From Parundibacterium terreum (lineage in GTDB: Bacteria; Pseudomonadota; Gammaproteobacteria; Burkholderiales; Burkholderiaceae_D): a stretch of 64,000 nt of DNA. The stretch lies in the NCBI RefSeq assembly GCF_014636315.1, contig NZ_BMED01000004.1:310001-374000 (forward strand). Direction: 5' to 3'. The position numbers and the translations under genes are program-made. How positions within the stretch are numbered: the first letter of the stretch is position 1; each line of letters starts with the position of its first letter. The notes below the pieces were generated by a model. It was not told the origin of the DNA. It worked only from the letters and a program-made list of their open reading frames with translations, and did no database searches. Shown here in pieces: positions 26,555 to 35,299 of the stretch.

Positions 26555-29302
26555 CTAAGCCGCTATTTGTACCTGCATCTCTGTAAGCAGTTTTTTCAAT
26601 TCCGGTACGCAGGAGCCGCAATTGCCGCCAGCCTTCAGGCAAGACGTGATTTGCGGTACGGATCGGAGATTTTTTTCACGTATCGCGGCACATATCGTAT
26701 TGCGGCCTACGCCGAAGCAGGAACAGATGGTGGCACCGGTATCCGCGCCTCTTTCTATAGGCTGGCCTATCAGCAAGCCTATGCGGTCTGCGTCCTCCAG
26801 GCGGTCTTTGGGGAAGAGACCGGCCAGCCAGGTACGTGCCGGCAAATCCGGCCGCGGCGACAGGAATACGCAAGTTTGTATCCTGTCGTCCACCAGATGC
26901 ACCGCCCGGTATACGCCTGCACTGGCATCCAGGTATTCCAGCCAGTCGGCATCTTCATCGGTGACGCCGGACAGGGTCCTGGCCCACTGGCCGGGCGCAT
27001 TGATCTGCAACCGGCCTGCCAGTTCGTAGCGGGTGAATTGTTGCCCCTGTATCCGGGTCCAGTGACTGATTTCAGCGATGTCATCCAATGCCAGCTCGCC
27101 GCGATGGAAGACAAAGCCGTGCCAAGAGACGGGAAACTCCTCCACCCGTACCGGCGTGTGCTTGAACTCAGGTTCGCCTGAAACCGCATCCACGACGGGG
27201 TTGACCAGCGCACCCACACGTGCGTCTGAAGCCGATTGTCCATTCCAGTGTATGGGGACGAAGATGCTGCCACGTGCAATGCCGCCGTTATGCTGCACAC
27301 GTGCCACCAGCGAGCCCCAGTGCGAGGCTACCCTGGCAAGCGCCCCTTCGCGTACGCCGAATAGCAGCGCGTCTTGCGGATGCATATCGATGAAGGATTC
27401 CGGCACATGGTCTGCCAGCCTGGCGGATTTTCCTGTGCGCGTCATCGTATGCCATTGGTCGCGCACGCGTCCGGTATTCAGCACCAGCGGGTATTCTTCG
27501 CTGGTCGCGTTTGCCGGTGCCTTGGGCATGGTGGCGATGAAGCGTGCCTTGCCGTCTGCATGGGCGTAGATATGGTCGGTGAACAGGCGTGCTACACCCG
27601 TTTTTTCGGCGCCATCGGCGCTTGCGGACAAGGGCCATTGCACTGGCTGCAGTGCGTCAAATGCCTGCTTGTCCATCCCGGTTAGTGCCGCCAGGTTGAA
27701 GAAGCGCTTCACCCCTGACGCGTCATTGCGGTAGGCGCTCAGGCGTGCATGTTCGTCAAACACTTCATGTACCGCAGAAAAGTCGAAGCCGCTGTATCCC
27801 ATGCGCCGCGCAAGATCACACATGATGTGCCAGTCTGCGCGGGCCTCGCCCGGTGCGGACAGGAAGGCACGCTGGCGCGAAATGCGGCGCTCGGAATTCG
27901 TTACGCTGCCGTCTTTCTCGCCCCATCCCATGGCCGGCAGCAGCACATCTGCAAATGCATTGGTATCGGTCTTCTCCATGATGTCCGAGATGACGACCAG
28001 CTCGCACTTGCTCAGCGCCCGCTTTACCTGGTCAGCATCCGGCAGGCTGACTATCGGATTGGTGGCAATGATCCACACCGCCTTGACGTCGCCGCGTTCC
28101 ACTGCATGGAACAGGTCCACCGCCTTCAGTCCGGGTTTGCTCGCTATCGCTGGTGAATTCCAGAAGTTCTGAACCAGTTCGCGATGCACGGGCTGGTCCA
28201 GTTCCATATGTGCTGCCAGCGTGTTGGCCAAACCGCCCACTTCACGGCCGCCCATGGCATTCGGCTGCCCGGTAATCGAGAATGGTCCCATGCCTGGCTT
28301 GCCTATGCGGCCTGTCAGCAGATGGCAGTTGATGATGCTGTTGACCTTGTCGGTGCCGGAGGAAGACTGGTTCACCCCTTGTGAAAAACCGGTGACGGTT
28401 TTTTCCGTGGTAGCAAACATACTGTAAAAGCTGAGCAGATCCTGCACATCCAGCTTGCATATCTTTGCGACCTGCTCAGGGTCTCCACAGCCTTGCGCCG
28501 CTTGCAGTGCAGCCTCTTGTCCGTTGGTATGGGCTGCGACGAAGCCATGGTCTGTTGCGCCCTGCCGCGACAGGTAGCTGAGCAAGCCGTTGAACAGCCA
28601 GACGTCGGTGCCGCCCTTCAGCGGCAGATGCAGGTCGGCCAGTTCGCACGTCGCGGTGCGGCGCGGATCGATGACGACCAGCTTCATTTCTGGCCGCGCT
28701 TCCTTGGCGCGTGCAATGCGCTGGAACAGGATAGGGTGGCACCACGCGGTATTGGAGCCCACCAGCACCACCAGATCGGCCAGTTCCAGGTCCTCGTAGC
28801 ATACCGGCACCAGGTCGGCGCCAAAGGCGCGCTTGTGGCCCGCCACCGCAGACGACATGCACAGCCGCGAGTTGGTATCGATGTTCGCGCTGCCTATGTA
28901 GCCTTTCATCAGCTTGTTGGCGATGTAGTAGTCTTCGGTCAGCAACTGGCCGGACACATAGAAGGCCACTGCATCCGGTCCGTGCTCTGCAATGATCTTG
29001 CCAAAGCCCTGGGCAACTTTATCCAGCGCCTGGTCCCAGGAAACCCGTTGCGCTTGAGAGTCTGCGCCGCTCTTGTTGCTGCGTATCTTTGGATGCAGCA
29101 GGCGGCCGTCAAGGCTGACGGTCTCCGCCAGTGCCGATCCCTTCACGCATAGGCGGCCTGCATTCGCCTGGTGCTGCTCATCACCGCTGATTGCCAATTG
29201 CCCATCGGCCTGCATGCTGGCCCGCACGCCACAGCCTACGCCGCAATACGGACAGGTGGTCTTGGTGACGGTGGTGATCAGCGGATTCAGGGATTGGTTC
29301 AC
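26555..29302 (-). CDS. nasA: Assimilatory nitrate reductase catalytic subunit with BFD-like domain
   Basis: A 915-residue molybdopterin oxidoreductase starting at GTG 29302. N-terminal [4Fe-4S] ligands are in CPYCGVGCGV and GRLCVKGSAL, the Mo-binding Cys is in NSRLCMSSAV, and FSQGVNQSSSGTDKVN and the C-terminal MTRTGKSARLADHVPESF follow the NasA/NarB pattern. The last ~60 residues add a bacterioferritin-associated-ferredoxin-like [2Fe-2S] domain (CSCFGVGRNTICAAI, CLKAGGNCGSC). It reduces nitrate to nitrite in the cytoplasm for assimilation. It is the last gene of the operon from narK. Confidence 0.93.
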   Translation of the reverse strand: MNQSLNPLITTVTKTTCPYCGVGCGVRASMQADGQLAISGDEQHQANAGRLCVKGSALAETVSLDGRLLHPKIRSNKSGADSQAQRVSWDQALDKVAQGFGKIIAEHGPDAVAFYVSGQLLTEDYYIANKLMKGYIGSANIDTNSRLCMSSAVAGHKRAFGADLVPVCYEDLELADLVVLVGSNTAWCHPILFQRIARAKEARPEMKLVVIDPRRTATCELADLHLPLKGGTDVWLFNGLLSYLSRQGATDHGFVAAHTNGQEAALQAAQGCGDPEQVAKICKLDVQDLLSFYSMFATTEKTVTGFSQGVNQSSSGTDKVNSIINCHLLTGRIGKPGMGPFSITGQPNAMGGREVGGLANTLAAHMELDQPVHRELVQNFWNSPAIASKPGLKAVDLFHAVERGDVKAVWIIATNPIVSLPDADQVKRALSKCELVVISDIMEKTDTNAFADVLLPAMGWGEKDGSVTNSERRISRQRAFLSAPGEARADWHIMCDLARRMGYSGFDFSAVHEVFDEHARLSAYRNDASGVKRFFNLAALTGMDKQAFDALQPVQWPLSASADGAEKTGVARLFTDHIYAHADGKARFIATMPKAPANATSEEYPLVLNTGRVRDQWHTMTRTGKSARLADHVPESFIDMHPQDALLFGVREGALARVASHWGSLVARVQHNGGIARGSIFVPIHWNGQSASDARVGALVNPVVDAVSGEPEFKHTPVRVEEFPVSWHGFVFHRGELALDDIAEISHWTRIQGQQFTRYELAGRLQINAPGQWARTLSGVTDEDADWLEYLDASAGVYRAVHLVDDRIQTCVFLSPRPDLPARTWLAGLFPKDRLEDADRIGLLIGQPIERGADTGATICSCFGVGRNTICAAIREKNLRSVPQITSCLKAGGNCGSCVPELKKLLTEMQVQIAA

Positions 29303-29316
29303 GATTCAACTTTCTT

Positions 29317-29420
29317 AGAGGCTATTGCGAAATTACCCTGGCGTTGTTGCGCCGCCTAGCCGTGCCATAGCACTGTCTTCGGCGGCGACGCCTAGCCAGG
29401 CTAACTTCGCAACAGCCTCT
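29317..29420. repeat. Dispersed intergenic palindromic element, long copy
   Basis: A 104-base imperfect inverted repeat between nasA and the upstream FAD reductase gene. The outer 19 bases of each end (AGAGGCTATTGCGAAATTA and, inverted, AGAGGCTGTTGCGAAGTTA) match at 17 positions, and a second near-palindrome (GTGCCATAGCAC) sits at the centre. It is related to the shorter copy at 52780-52841. No coding capacity; it looks like a REP- or MITE-type element. Confidence 0.7.
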
Positions 29421-29441
29421 TGATACTTTGCAAAATTCTTT

Positions 29442-30740
29442 TCACGCAGCCTGCATGCACAGCGCCTGCCCAAACAGCAAGTGCTTGCGCATCGCGGCAA
29501 TATCAGTCTTGCTCTGGATCAGGTCGAAATACCAGGGGCCGTCTTTTACGTCACCGTATAGCACTGCACCGACCAGCAGGCGGTCTTTCAGGATCAGGCG
29601 CTTATAGATGCCTCGCCTCGGGTCACGCAGCACCAGGTCTTCGCTGCTTTCGCCGCCGATAAAGTCGCCGGCGGAATACAGGTCAACGCCGGTCACTTTC
29701 AATTTGGTCGCAGTCGCCTGCTGCACATAACGCCTGTGACCGGCTCCCGCCAGATGCGCGCCGCATACCTTGGCCTGGTCCCAGATGGGCGCTACCAGGC
29801 CGAAGGTGGCCTTGCGGTGCTGCACGCACTCGCCGACTGCATAGATGCGCGGGTCATAAGTTTGCAGCGTGTCGTCGACGACGATTGCGCGTTCGCAATG
29901 CAAACCTGCTTCCTTGGCCAGCTCTATATTCGGGCGTACGCCTACTGTCATCACCACCAGGTCTGCAGGTATTTCTGTGCCGTCCTTGAAGCGCACAGCC
30001 GTAACGCGATCCGGACCGATAATTTCGGCGGTATCGGCACTCAGCAAAAATTGCAGGCCTTTTTCTTCAAGTGCTTTCTTCAGCAAAGCCGCTGCTGGTT
30101 TGTCCAGTTGCCTTTCCATCAGGCTGTCTGCCACATGCACGACGGTGACTGTCATGCCTTGCCGCAGCAAGCCATTGGCTGCTTCCAGGCCCAGAAGACC
30201 GCCGCCTATGATGACTGCATGCCTGTGATTGCGCGCGGCTTCCAGCATGGTTTCCACATCCTGGATATCGCGGAAGGCGATCACGCCGTCCAGCGTGTGC
30301 CCGGGAACTGGAATGATGAAAGGCTTGGACCCGGTTGCCAGCAACAGGCGGTCATAACAGACCTCCTTGCCGGAGGCGGAATACACGATGCGCCGACGCC
30401 GGTCTATCTTCACTACCGGATCGCCCGCATGCAGGCGTATGCCGTTCTGCGCATACCATTCGTGCGTATGCAGCATGATGTCGGCAATGCCCTTGTCGCC
30501 CGCCAGTACTGGCGACAGCAGGATACGATTGTAATTGCCGTGCGGCTCGGCGCCGAATACCGTGATGTCATACAGGTCGGGTGCCAGCTTAAGCAATTCC
30601 TCCACCGTGCGCATGCCCGCCATGCCGTTGCCTATCACGACCAGCCTTGGCTTTGCCGCTGCTGGTGGCGTAGCTGGCATGTCTGCCGGTGTAGGCATGG
30701 GCGCGGACAGAGGAGGGCTCGGGGCCGGGGCGCTCATCAT
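29442..30740 (-). CDS. NAD(P)/FAD-dependent oxidoreductase of the nitrate assimilation operon
   Basis: A 432-residue flavoprotein matching the reductase half of NirB (RLVVIGNGMAGMRTVEELL, GLLGLEAANGL, YAVGECVQHR) but without BFD or siroheme domains. It probably passes electrons from NAD(P)H to NasA, the job done by NasB/NasC elsewhere. The N-terminus has a Pro/Ala-rich stretch of about 30 residues before the Rossmann strand, which is unusual; an internal start would remove it, but the ATG overlaps the nirD stop as ATGA, so the full form is likely made. Confidence 0.88.
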   Translation of the reverse strand: MMSAPAPSPPLSAPMPTPADMPATPPAAAKPRLVVIGNGMAGMRTVEELLKLAPDLYDITVFGAEPHGNYNRILLSPVLAGDKGIADIMLHTHEWYAQNGIRLHAGDPVVKIDRRRRIVYSASGKEVCYDRLLLATGSKPFIIPVPGHTLDGVIAFRDIQDVETMLEAARNHRHAVIIGGGLLGLEAANGLLRQGMTVTVVHVADSLMERQLDKPAAALLKKALEEKGLQFLLSADTAEIIGPDRVTAVRFKDGTEIPADLVVMTVGVRPNIELAKEAGLHCERAIVVDDTLQTYDPRIYAVGECVQHRKATFGLVAPIWDQAKVCGAHLAGAGHRRYVQQATATKLKVTGVDLYSAGDFIGGESSEDLVLRDPRRGIYKRLILKDRLLVGAVLYGDVKDGPWYFDLIQSKTDIAAMRKHLLFGQALCMQAA

Positions 30741-31084
30741 GCGCCCAGCCAGACCTTGCCGTCGGTAACGCGCACCGGATAGGCGTTGATGGAGTGCTCA
30801 GGCATCTCCAGGCATTCGCCGGTCATCAGGTCGAAATGGTTCTTGTAGATAGGGGAGGCCACTACAATGCGTTCGCCCAGATTGCCGATCAGGCCGCGCG
30901 ACAACACCGAGGCCTGCGCACTAGGATCATAGTTGTCTACTGCAAACAGCCTGGTTTCTCCGTCGTTCACATGGAAAATCGCTATCTGCTGCTCATTCAC
31001 CAGAGCACACACGCCGGTATTCGGAACGATGTCGTTCAGCGCGCAAACCTGGGTCCAGGCATCTTGTTGAATTTCGTTTTTCAT
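30737..31084 (-). CDS. nirD: Nitrite reductase small subunit
   Basis: A 115-residue Rieske-fold subunit. It has the NirD pattern (VCALVNEQQIAIFHV, ASPIYKNHFDLMTGECLE) and, like other NirD proteins, lacks the Cys/His cluster ligands of true Rieske proteins. It pairs with NirB for NADH-dependent reduction of nitrite to ammonium. It begins 48 bases after the nirB stop. Confidence 0.93.
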   Translation of the reverse strand: MKNEIQQDAWTQVCALNDIVPNTGVCALVNEQQIAIFHVNDGETRLFAVDNYDPSAQASVLSRGLIGNLGERIVVASPIYKNHFDLMTGECLEMPEHSINAYPVRVTDGKVWLGA

Positions 31085-31132
31085 TCTGTTCTCCTGCGTA
31101 GGAATTTGTTGAACGTCAACTTCTTGGTTTTA

Positions 31133-33682
31133 TCAAGCGGCCTTGCTAACGATGGGTATCACCGCATACTGGCGCTCTTCAGGCGTTGCCGGCCTGATCT
31201 GGCCTCGCTCTTCCATGAAGACGACGTTCTGGTCGGCCTGGTCGCTGTTGACGAAGTGGCGGAAGCGCTTGCGGGTTTCCACATCGGTCACGGCTTTCTT
31301 CCATTCGCATTCATAGGTATCGACGACATGCTGCATATCGGTTTCCAGTTCGGCAGCAATACCCAGCTTGTCTTGAACCACCACACTGGCCAGGTATTCC
31401 AGTCCACCCTCCAGGTTATCGCGCCAGACGCTGGTACGTTGCAGCCGGTCTGCGGTGCGGACGTAGAACATCAGGAAGCGGTCGATGTAGCGCACCAGGG
31501 TTTCCTTGTCCAGATCGGCAGCCAGCAGTTCGGCATGGCGCGGCTTCATGCCGCCATTGCCGCATACGTACAAATTCCAGCCCTTGTCGGTGGCGATGAT
31601 GCCCACGTCCTTGCCCTGCGCTTCTGCGCATTCGCGGGTGCAGCCGGATACGCCGAATTTGATCTTGTGCGGCGCCCGCAAGCCCTTGTAGCGGTTTTCC
31701 AGTTCTATCGCCAGGCCTACGCTGTCGGCGACGCCGTAACGACACCAGGTAGATCCCACGCAGGATTTCACGGTGCGCAGGGATTTTCCGTAGGCATGGC
31801 CGGATTCAAAACCGGCATCAATCAGCTCTTCCCAGATCAGCGGCAATTGCTCCACACGTGCGCCGAACAGGTCGACACGCTGGCCACCGGTGATCTTGGT
31901 GTACAGGCCGTATTTCTTGGCAACCTGGCCCACTGCGATCAGACCGTCAGGCGTTACCTCGCCGCCGGCCATGCGCGGCACAACGGAATAGGTACCGTCT
32001 TTCTGGATATTGCCGAGGAAGTAATCGTTGGAATCCTGCAAGCCTGCATGTTCTTTCTTCAGTACGAAGTCGTTCCAGCATGAGGCCAGTACGCTGGCTG
32101 CCACCGGCTTGCAGATATCGCAGCCCAGGCCCTTGCCGTGCTGCGCAAGCAAGGCATCAAAACTCTTGATCTGGCCTACCTTCACCAGGTGGAAAATTTC
32201 CTGGCGGGAGTAGGGAAAGTGTTCGCAGATATGATTGTTGACCGCCATGCCCTGCTTTTTCATTTCCGACTTCATGATCTGCGTCACCAGCGCCACGCAG
32301 CCGCCGCAGGTGGTACCGGCCTTGGTGCAGGTCTTCAGCGCGCCTATACTGGTGGCGCCGTCGCATACCGCGGCACAGATATCACCCTTGCTGACATCAT
32401 TGCAGGAGCAGATCTGCGCTGCATCCGGCAGCGCATCCACACCCAGGCCGGGCTTGGATTTTCCATCGGCCTGCGGCAGGATCAGGAATTCAGGCGATTC
32501 CGGCAATTCTATCCGGTTCAACATCATCTGCAGCAGCGTGCCGTATTCGCTGGCGTCGCCTATCATTACGCCACCCAGCAGGTATTTGCCGCATTCGGAG
32601 ACTACGATTTTTTTGTATACCTGCTTGCGCTCATCGGTGAATTGATATGAACGGCTACCTACCTCTGTCGCATGCGGATCACCTATGCTGGCGACATCCA
32701 CGCCCATCAGCTTCAGCTTGGTGCTCATGTCGGCGCCGGTAAATTCCACCTTTTCTCCGCTTCCCAGTATATGTTTGGCCGCGATGCGGGCCATGTCATA
32801 GCCGGGTGCCACCAGGCCAAATATTTTGCCATTCCACAACGCGCATTCGCCTATCGCATAGATGTCTGGATCGGAAGTCAGGCAGCTATTGTCGATAACG
32901 ATGCCGCCGCGCTCGCCCACTTTCAGGCCATTGTTGCGCGCCAGTTCATCACGCGGACGTATGCCTGCCGAGAACACGATCATGTCGGTATCCAGATGGC
33001 TGCCGTCGGCAAACACCATCCTGTGTGTGCCATCCACGCCATCGATGATCTCTACTGTGTTTTTTTGCGTGTGCGCAGTCACGCCCAGGTCCTCGATTTT
33101 CTTGCGCAGCACGCGGCCGCCGCTTTCATCAACCTGCACGGCCATCAGGCGCGGAGAAAATTCAACCACATGGGTTTGCAGATTCATGTCGCGCAAGGCT
33201 TTGGCACATTCCAGGCCCAGCAGGCCGCCGCCGATGACGACGCCGGTTTTAGAGCGCGCGCCGCATTCCTGCATGGCTTCCAGGTCTTCTATGGTGCGGT
33301 AGACAAAGCAATCCTTCCTGTCCTTGCCCGGTACCGGCGGCATGAAAGGGTAGGAGCCGGTGGCGATCACTAGTTTGTCATAGGTCAGTTGTTCGCCGCT
33401 GCTGACGGTGACAGTTTTGGCATCGCGGTTTATCGATACCGCCCGCGCATTCAATTTCAGCAGCAGGTTGTCGCGGTCGAAAAATCCCGGGGCGACCAGT
33501 GACAGGTCGTCGGCAGATTTGCCGGCGAAAAATTCGGACAGATGCACCCTGTCGTAAGCGGGGCGGGGTTCTTCGCACAAAATGGTGACTTCCAGATTGC
33601 CGATATCCGCCGCGTTGCCGGCGACCAGGCTTTCCAGGAATTTGTGGCCAACCATGCCGTGGCCGATGACGATGATTTTCAT
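31133..33682 (-). CDS. nirB: Nitrite reductase (NADH) large subunit
   Basis: An 849-residue NirB starting at ATG 33682 with AAGGA upstream; the frame extends further up but that part re-reads narK. Order: FAD/NADH reductase (MKIIVIGHGMVGHKF at the start, GLLGLECAKAL), BFD-like [2Fe-2S] domains (CSCNDVSKGDICAAV, CTKAGTTCGGC), a second Cys set (HGKGLGCDICKP), then the sulfite/nitrite-reductase siroheme domain with GSTWCRYGVADS and GVSGCTRECAEAQG. It reduces nitrite to ammonium in the cytoplasm. Confidence 0.95.
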   Translation of the reverse strand: MKIIVIGHGMVGHKFLESLVAGNAADIGNLEVTILCEEPRPAYDRVHLSEFFAGKSADDLSLVAPGFFDRDNLLLKLNARAVSINRDAKTVTVSSGEQLTYDKLVIATGSYPFMPPVPGKDRKDCFVYRTIEDLEAMQECGARSKTGVVIGGGLLGLECAKALRDMNLQTHVVEFSPRLMAVQVDESGGRVLRKKIEDLGVTAHTQKNTVEIIDGVDGTHRMVFADGSHLDTDMIVFSAGIRPRDELARNNGLKVGERGGIVIDNSCLTSDPDIYAIGECALWNGKIFGLVAPGYDMARIAAKHILGSGEKVEFTGADMSTKLKLMGVDVASIGDPHATEVGSRSYQFTDERKQVYKKIVVSECGKYLLGGVMIGDASEYGTLLQMMLNRIELPESPEFLILPQADGKSKPGLGVDALPDAAQICSCNDVSKGDICAAVCDGATSIGALKTCTKAGTTCGGCVALVTQIMKSEMKKQGMAVNNHICEHFPYSRQEIFHLVKVGQIKSFDALLAQHGKGLGCDICKPVAASVLASCWNDFVLKKEHAGLQDSNDYFLGNIQKDGTYSVVPRMAGGEVTPDGLIAVGQVAKKYGLYTKITGGQRVDLFGARVEQLPLIWEELIDAGFESGHAYGKSLRTVKSCVGSTWCRYGVADSVGLAIELENRYKGLRAPHKIKFGVSGCTRECAEAQGKDVGIIATDKGWNLYVCGNGGMKPRHAELLAADLDKETLVRYIDRFLMFYVRTADRLQRTSVWRDNLEGGLEYLASVVVQDKLGIAAELETDMQHVVDTYECEWKKAVTDVETRKRFRHFVNSDQADQNVVFMEERGQIRPATPEERQYAVIPIVSKAA

Positions 33683-33695
33683 GGTGAGCTTGTCC

Positions 33696-35021
33696 TTAAG
33701 CGGTGATGTTCTTGTTTTGCAGCAGGCCGTCCAGCAGCGCCTGCTCGCTTGCCTTGTGTTCCGACGTGAAGCGCACTGCCAGCGCACATACTGCGGATAC
33801 CGTCACCAGCGTGCCCAGCACCGCCAGCGTTTGCTGGGTATTGCCCATGCTCTTCATCAGGAAGCCGGCTGCCACTGCACCAACATTGCCGCCTGCACCG
33901 ATGATTCCGGCCACGCCGCCCAATGCCTTGCGGTCTATGAAGGGCACCAGTGCGTAGGTCGCACCGCAAGCCATATGCGTGAACAAGCCAAAGCCCAGCA
34001 TCGCGACAATCGCCAAGGTCACGCTTCCGGCATTGGCAAAGCACAGCAAGCCCAGGCCCTCACCTATCATTAATGCGAACAGCAGCGTGGCGCGGCTGTT
34101 CAGGCTGCCCCTGTGTGCTGTCTTGTCCGATAGCCAGCCGCCCAGCGCGCGCGCAAACAAGGCCAGCAGGCCGAAGCTGGCCGCTGCAGTGCCGGCTGCC
34201 TTCAGCGACAGGCCGAAATGGTCTACGTAATAGATGGCGGCGATATTGTGGATAAAGATTTCCACGCCAAAGCAGGCGGCGTAGGTGATGAACAGCAGCC
34301 ACACGCGATAGTTGGCGCTGGCAGCAGCGAAGCTGGCCCAGCCGCCTTTTTTGCCGCCTTCAATCGGCATTCCCTGCGCGCGCATCTCGGCATAATTGCC
34401 GTTAGGGCAGTCTTGCGTGTATTTCCAATACAGCGCGGCCATGACCAGCATGACCACGCCGGGCACGATCAGCGCCCAGCGCCAGCTCATGGCCTCGGTC
34501 ACGCCCAGCATCACCAACGCTGTCAGCATTAGCGGCATCAGGCCCTGTGCTGCACCGCCGCCGGCATTGCCCCAGCCAGCCGCTGCTGCGTTGGCGGTGC
34601 CGACCACATTCGGCGCGAACATCACCGACGTGTGGTACTGCGTGATCACAAAGCTGGCACCGACTGCGCCTATGCACAGCCGGAAAAACAGGAAGGCTTC
34701 ATAGCTTTGCGCCATCGCCACGCCCAGCACCGGCAGTGCGCCTATCAGCAGCAGGCCGGTATAGGTCTTGCGCGGGCCGTAGCGGTCGCATAGCGGCCCT
34801 ATGATCAGGCGCACCAGGATAGTCACAGCGACTGCAGCGATATTCAGGTTGGCGATCTGGTCATTGGACAGATGGAATTCAGCCTTGATCACCGGCATCA
34901 GCGGTGCGCAGGCGAACCATGCGAAGAAGCAGGCGAAGAACGCCATCCAGGTCAGGTGGAAGGCTCGCATCTGGGGCGTAGCGAGGCTGAAGAGTTCAAT
35001 GCTGGAAGCTTTATGTGCCAT
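33696..35021 (-). CDS. narK: NarK-type nitrate/nitrite transporter
   Basis: A major-facilitator protein of 441 residues with 12 predicted helices. The loop motif DRYGPRKTYTG and the two Gly-rich nitrate signatures (WGNAGGGAAQGLMPLM and IIGAGGNVGAVAAGF) mark the NarK/NasA transporter family. It brings nitrate (and/or nitrite) in for the reductases encoded behind it. It is the first gene of the operon, and its start lies 13 bases past the T-run of the leader terminator; AGG precedes the ATG by 8 bases. Confidence 0.93.
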   Translation of the reverse strand: MAHKASSIELFSLATPQMRAFHLTWMAFFACFFAWFACAPLMPVIKAEFHLSNDQIANLNIAAVAVTILVRLIIGPLCDRYGPRKTYTGLLLIGALPVLGVAMAQSYEAFLFFRLCIGAVGASFVITQYHTSVMFAPNVVGTANAAAAGWGNAGGGAAQGLMPLMLTALVMLGVTEAMSWRWALIVPGVVMLVMAALYWKYTQDCPNGNYAEMRAQGMPIEGGKKGGWASFAAASANYRVWLLFITYAACFGVEIFIHNIAAIYYVDHFGLSLKAAGTAAASFGLLALFARALGGWLSDKTAHRGSLNSRATLLFALMIGEGLGLLCFANAGSVTLAIVAMLGFGLFTHMACGATYALVPFIDRKALGGVAGIIGAGGNVGAVAAGFLMKSMGNTQQTLAVLGTLVTVSAVCALAVRFTSEHKASEQALLDGLLQNKNITA

Positions 35022-35033
35022 TTTTATACCTGT

Positions 35034-35087
35034 AAAAACAAAAAGGCGTCCTCTGGACCTGATATCAAAATCAGTCCAGAGGACGCC
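35034..35087 (-). terminator. Leader (attenuator) terminator of the nas operon
   Basis: On the minus strand, a perfect 14-bp stem (GGCGTCCTCTGGAC / GTCCAGAGGACGCC) is followed by TTTTTGTTTTT, only 13 bases before the narK start. An intrinsic terminator in this place would stop transcription before any gene unless antitermination occurs. It lies directly after the two hexaloop hairpins at 35099-35159. Confidence 0.88.
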
Positions 35088-35098
35088 GTTGTCCGAAC

Positions 35099-35159
35099 AA
35101 GTCCGCCGTTAGACCTGCGTTAGAAATAAATAGAAATGGGTCGGATCATCGTTGATCCG
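35099..35159 (-). promoter_or_regulatory. ANTAR-type dual-hairpin antitermination element
   Basis: Two short hairpins in the minus-strand leader each carry a six-base loop with A at position 1 and G at position 4. P1 (35142-35159): stem CGGATC/GATCCG, loop AACGAT. P2 (35099-35116): stem AGGUCU/GGACUU with two wobble pairs, loop AACGGC. The linker is 25 bases. This dual hexaloop layout before a terminator is the known RNA target of ANTAR proteins such as NasR and NasT. The structure is seen; binding is inferred. Confidence 0.72.
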
Positions 35160-35173
35160 GTACAGGGCATGAA

Positions 35174-35188
35174 GCAAACAGCGTGCCA
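35174..35188 (-). promoter_or_regulatory. Sigma-54 promoter of the nas operon
   Basis: On the minus strand, TGGCACGCTGTTTGC has the exact -24/-12 layout (TGGCAC-N5-TTGC; GG and GC separated by 10 bases). Transcription would begin near 35162, directly at the foot of hairpin P1, so the leader would be about 140 bases. This fits nitrogen control through sigma-54 and NtrC. Confidence 0.82.
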
Positions 35189-35240
35189 TTTGGCTGGAAA
35201 CGGGCTGTCATAGGAGAAAGGGAAAACCCGGTCCGGTATC

Positions 35241-35257
35241 CGCATTTTCAAAATGCG
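35241..35257. promoter_or_regulatory. Palindrome upstream of the nas promoter
   Basis: A perfect inverted repeat, CGCATTTT-C-AAAATGCG, about 55 bases upstream of the -24 element. It could be a protein-binding site; the protein is unknown. Confidence 0.4.
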
Positions 35258-35284
35258 CTAATCAGGGGAGATTCATGCTGCAAT

Positions 35285-35299
35285 GCATGATGATGGTGC
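35285..35299. promoter_or_regulatory. Candidate NtrC site
   Basis: GCATGATGATGGTGC fits the NtrC dyad GCACCA-N3-TGGTGC with a perfect right half and four of six bases in the left half. It lies about 100 bases upstream of the sigma-54 promoter, a usual distance for enhancer binding. Confidence 0.45.

Noticed and set aside
29442..30740. The FAD reductase as a truncated nirB pseudogene
   Set aside because: It has complete FAD and NAD motifs, an intact end, and an ATGA junction with nirD; stand-alone reductases of this kind are known in nas operons.
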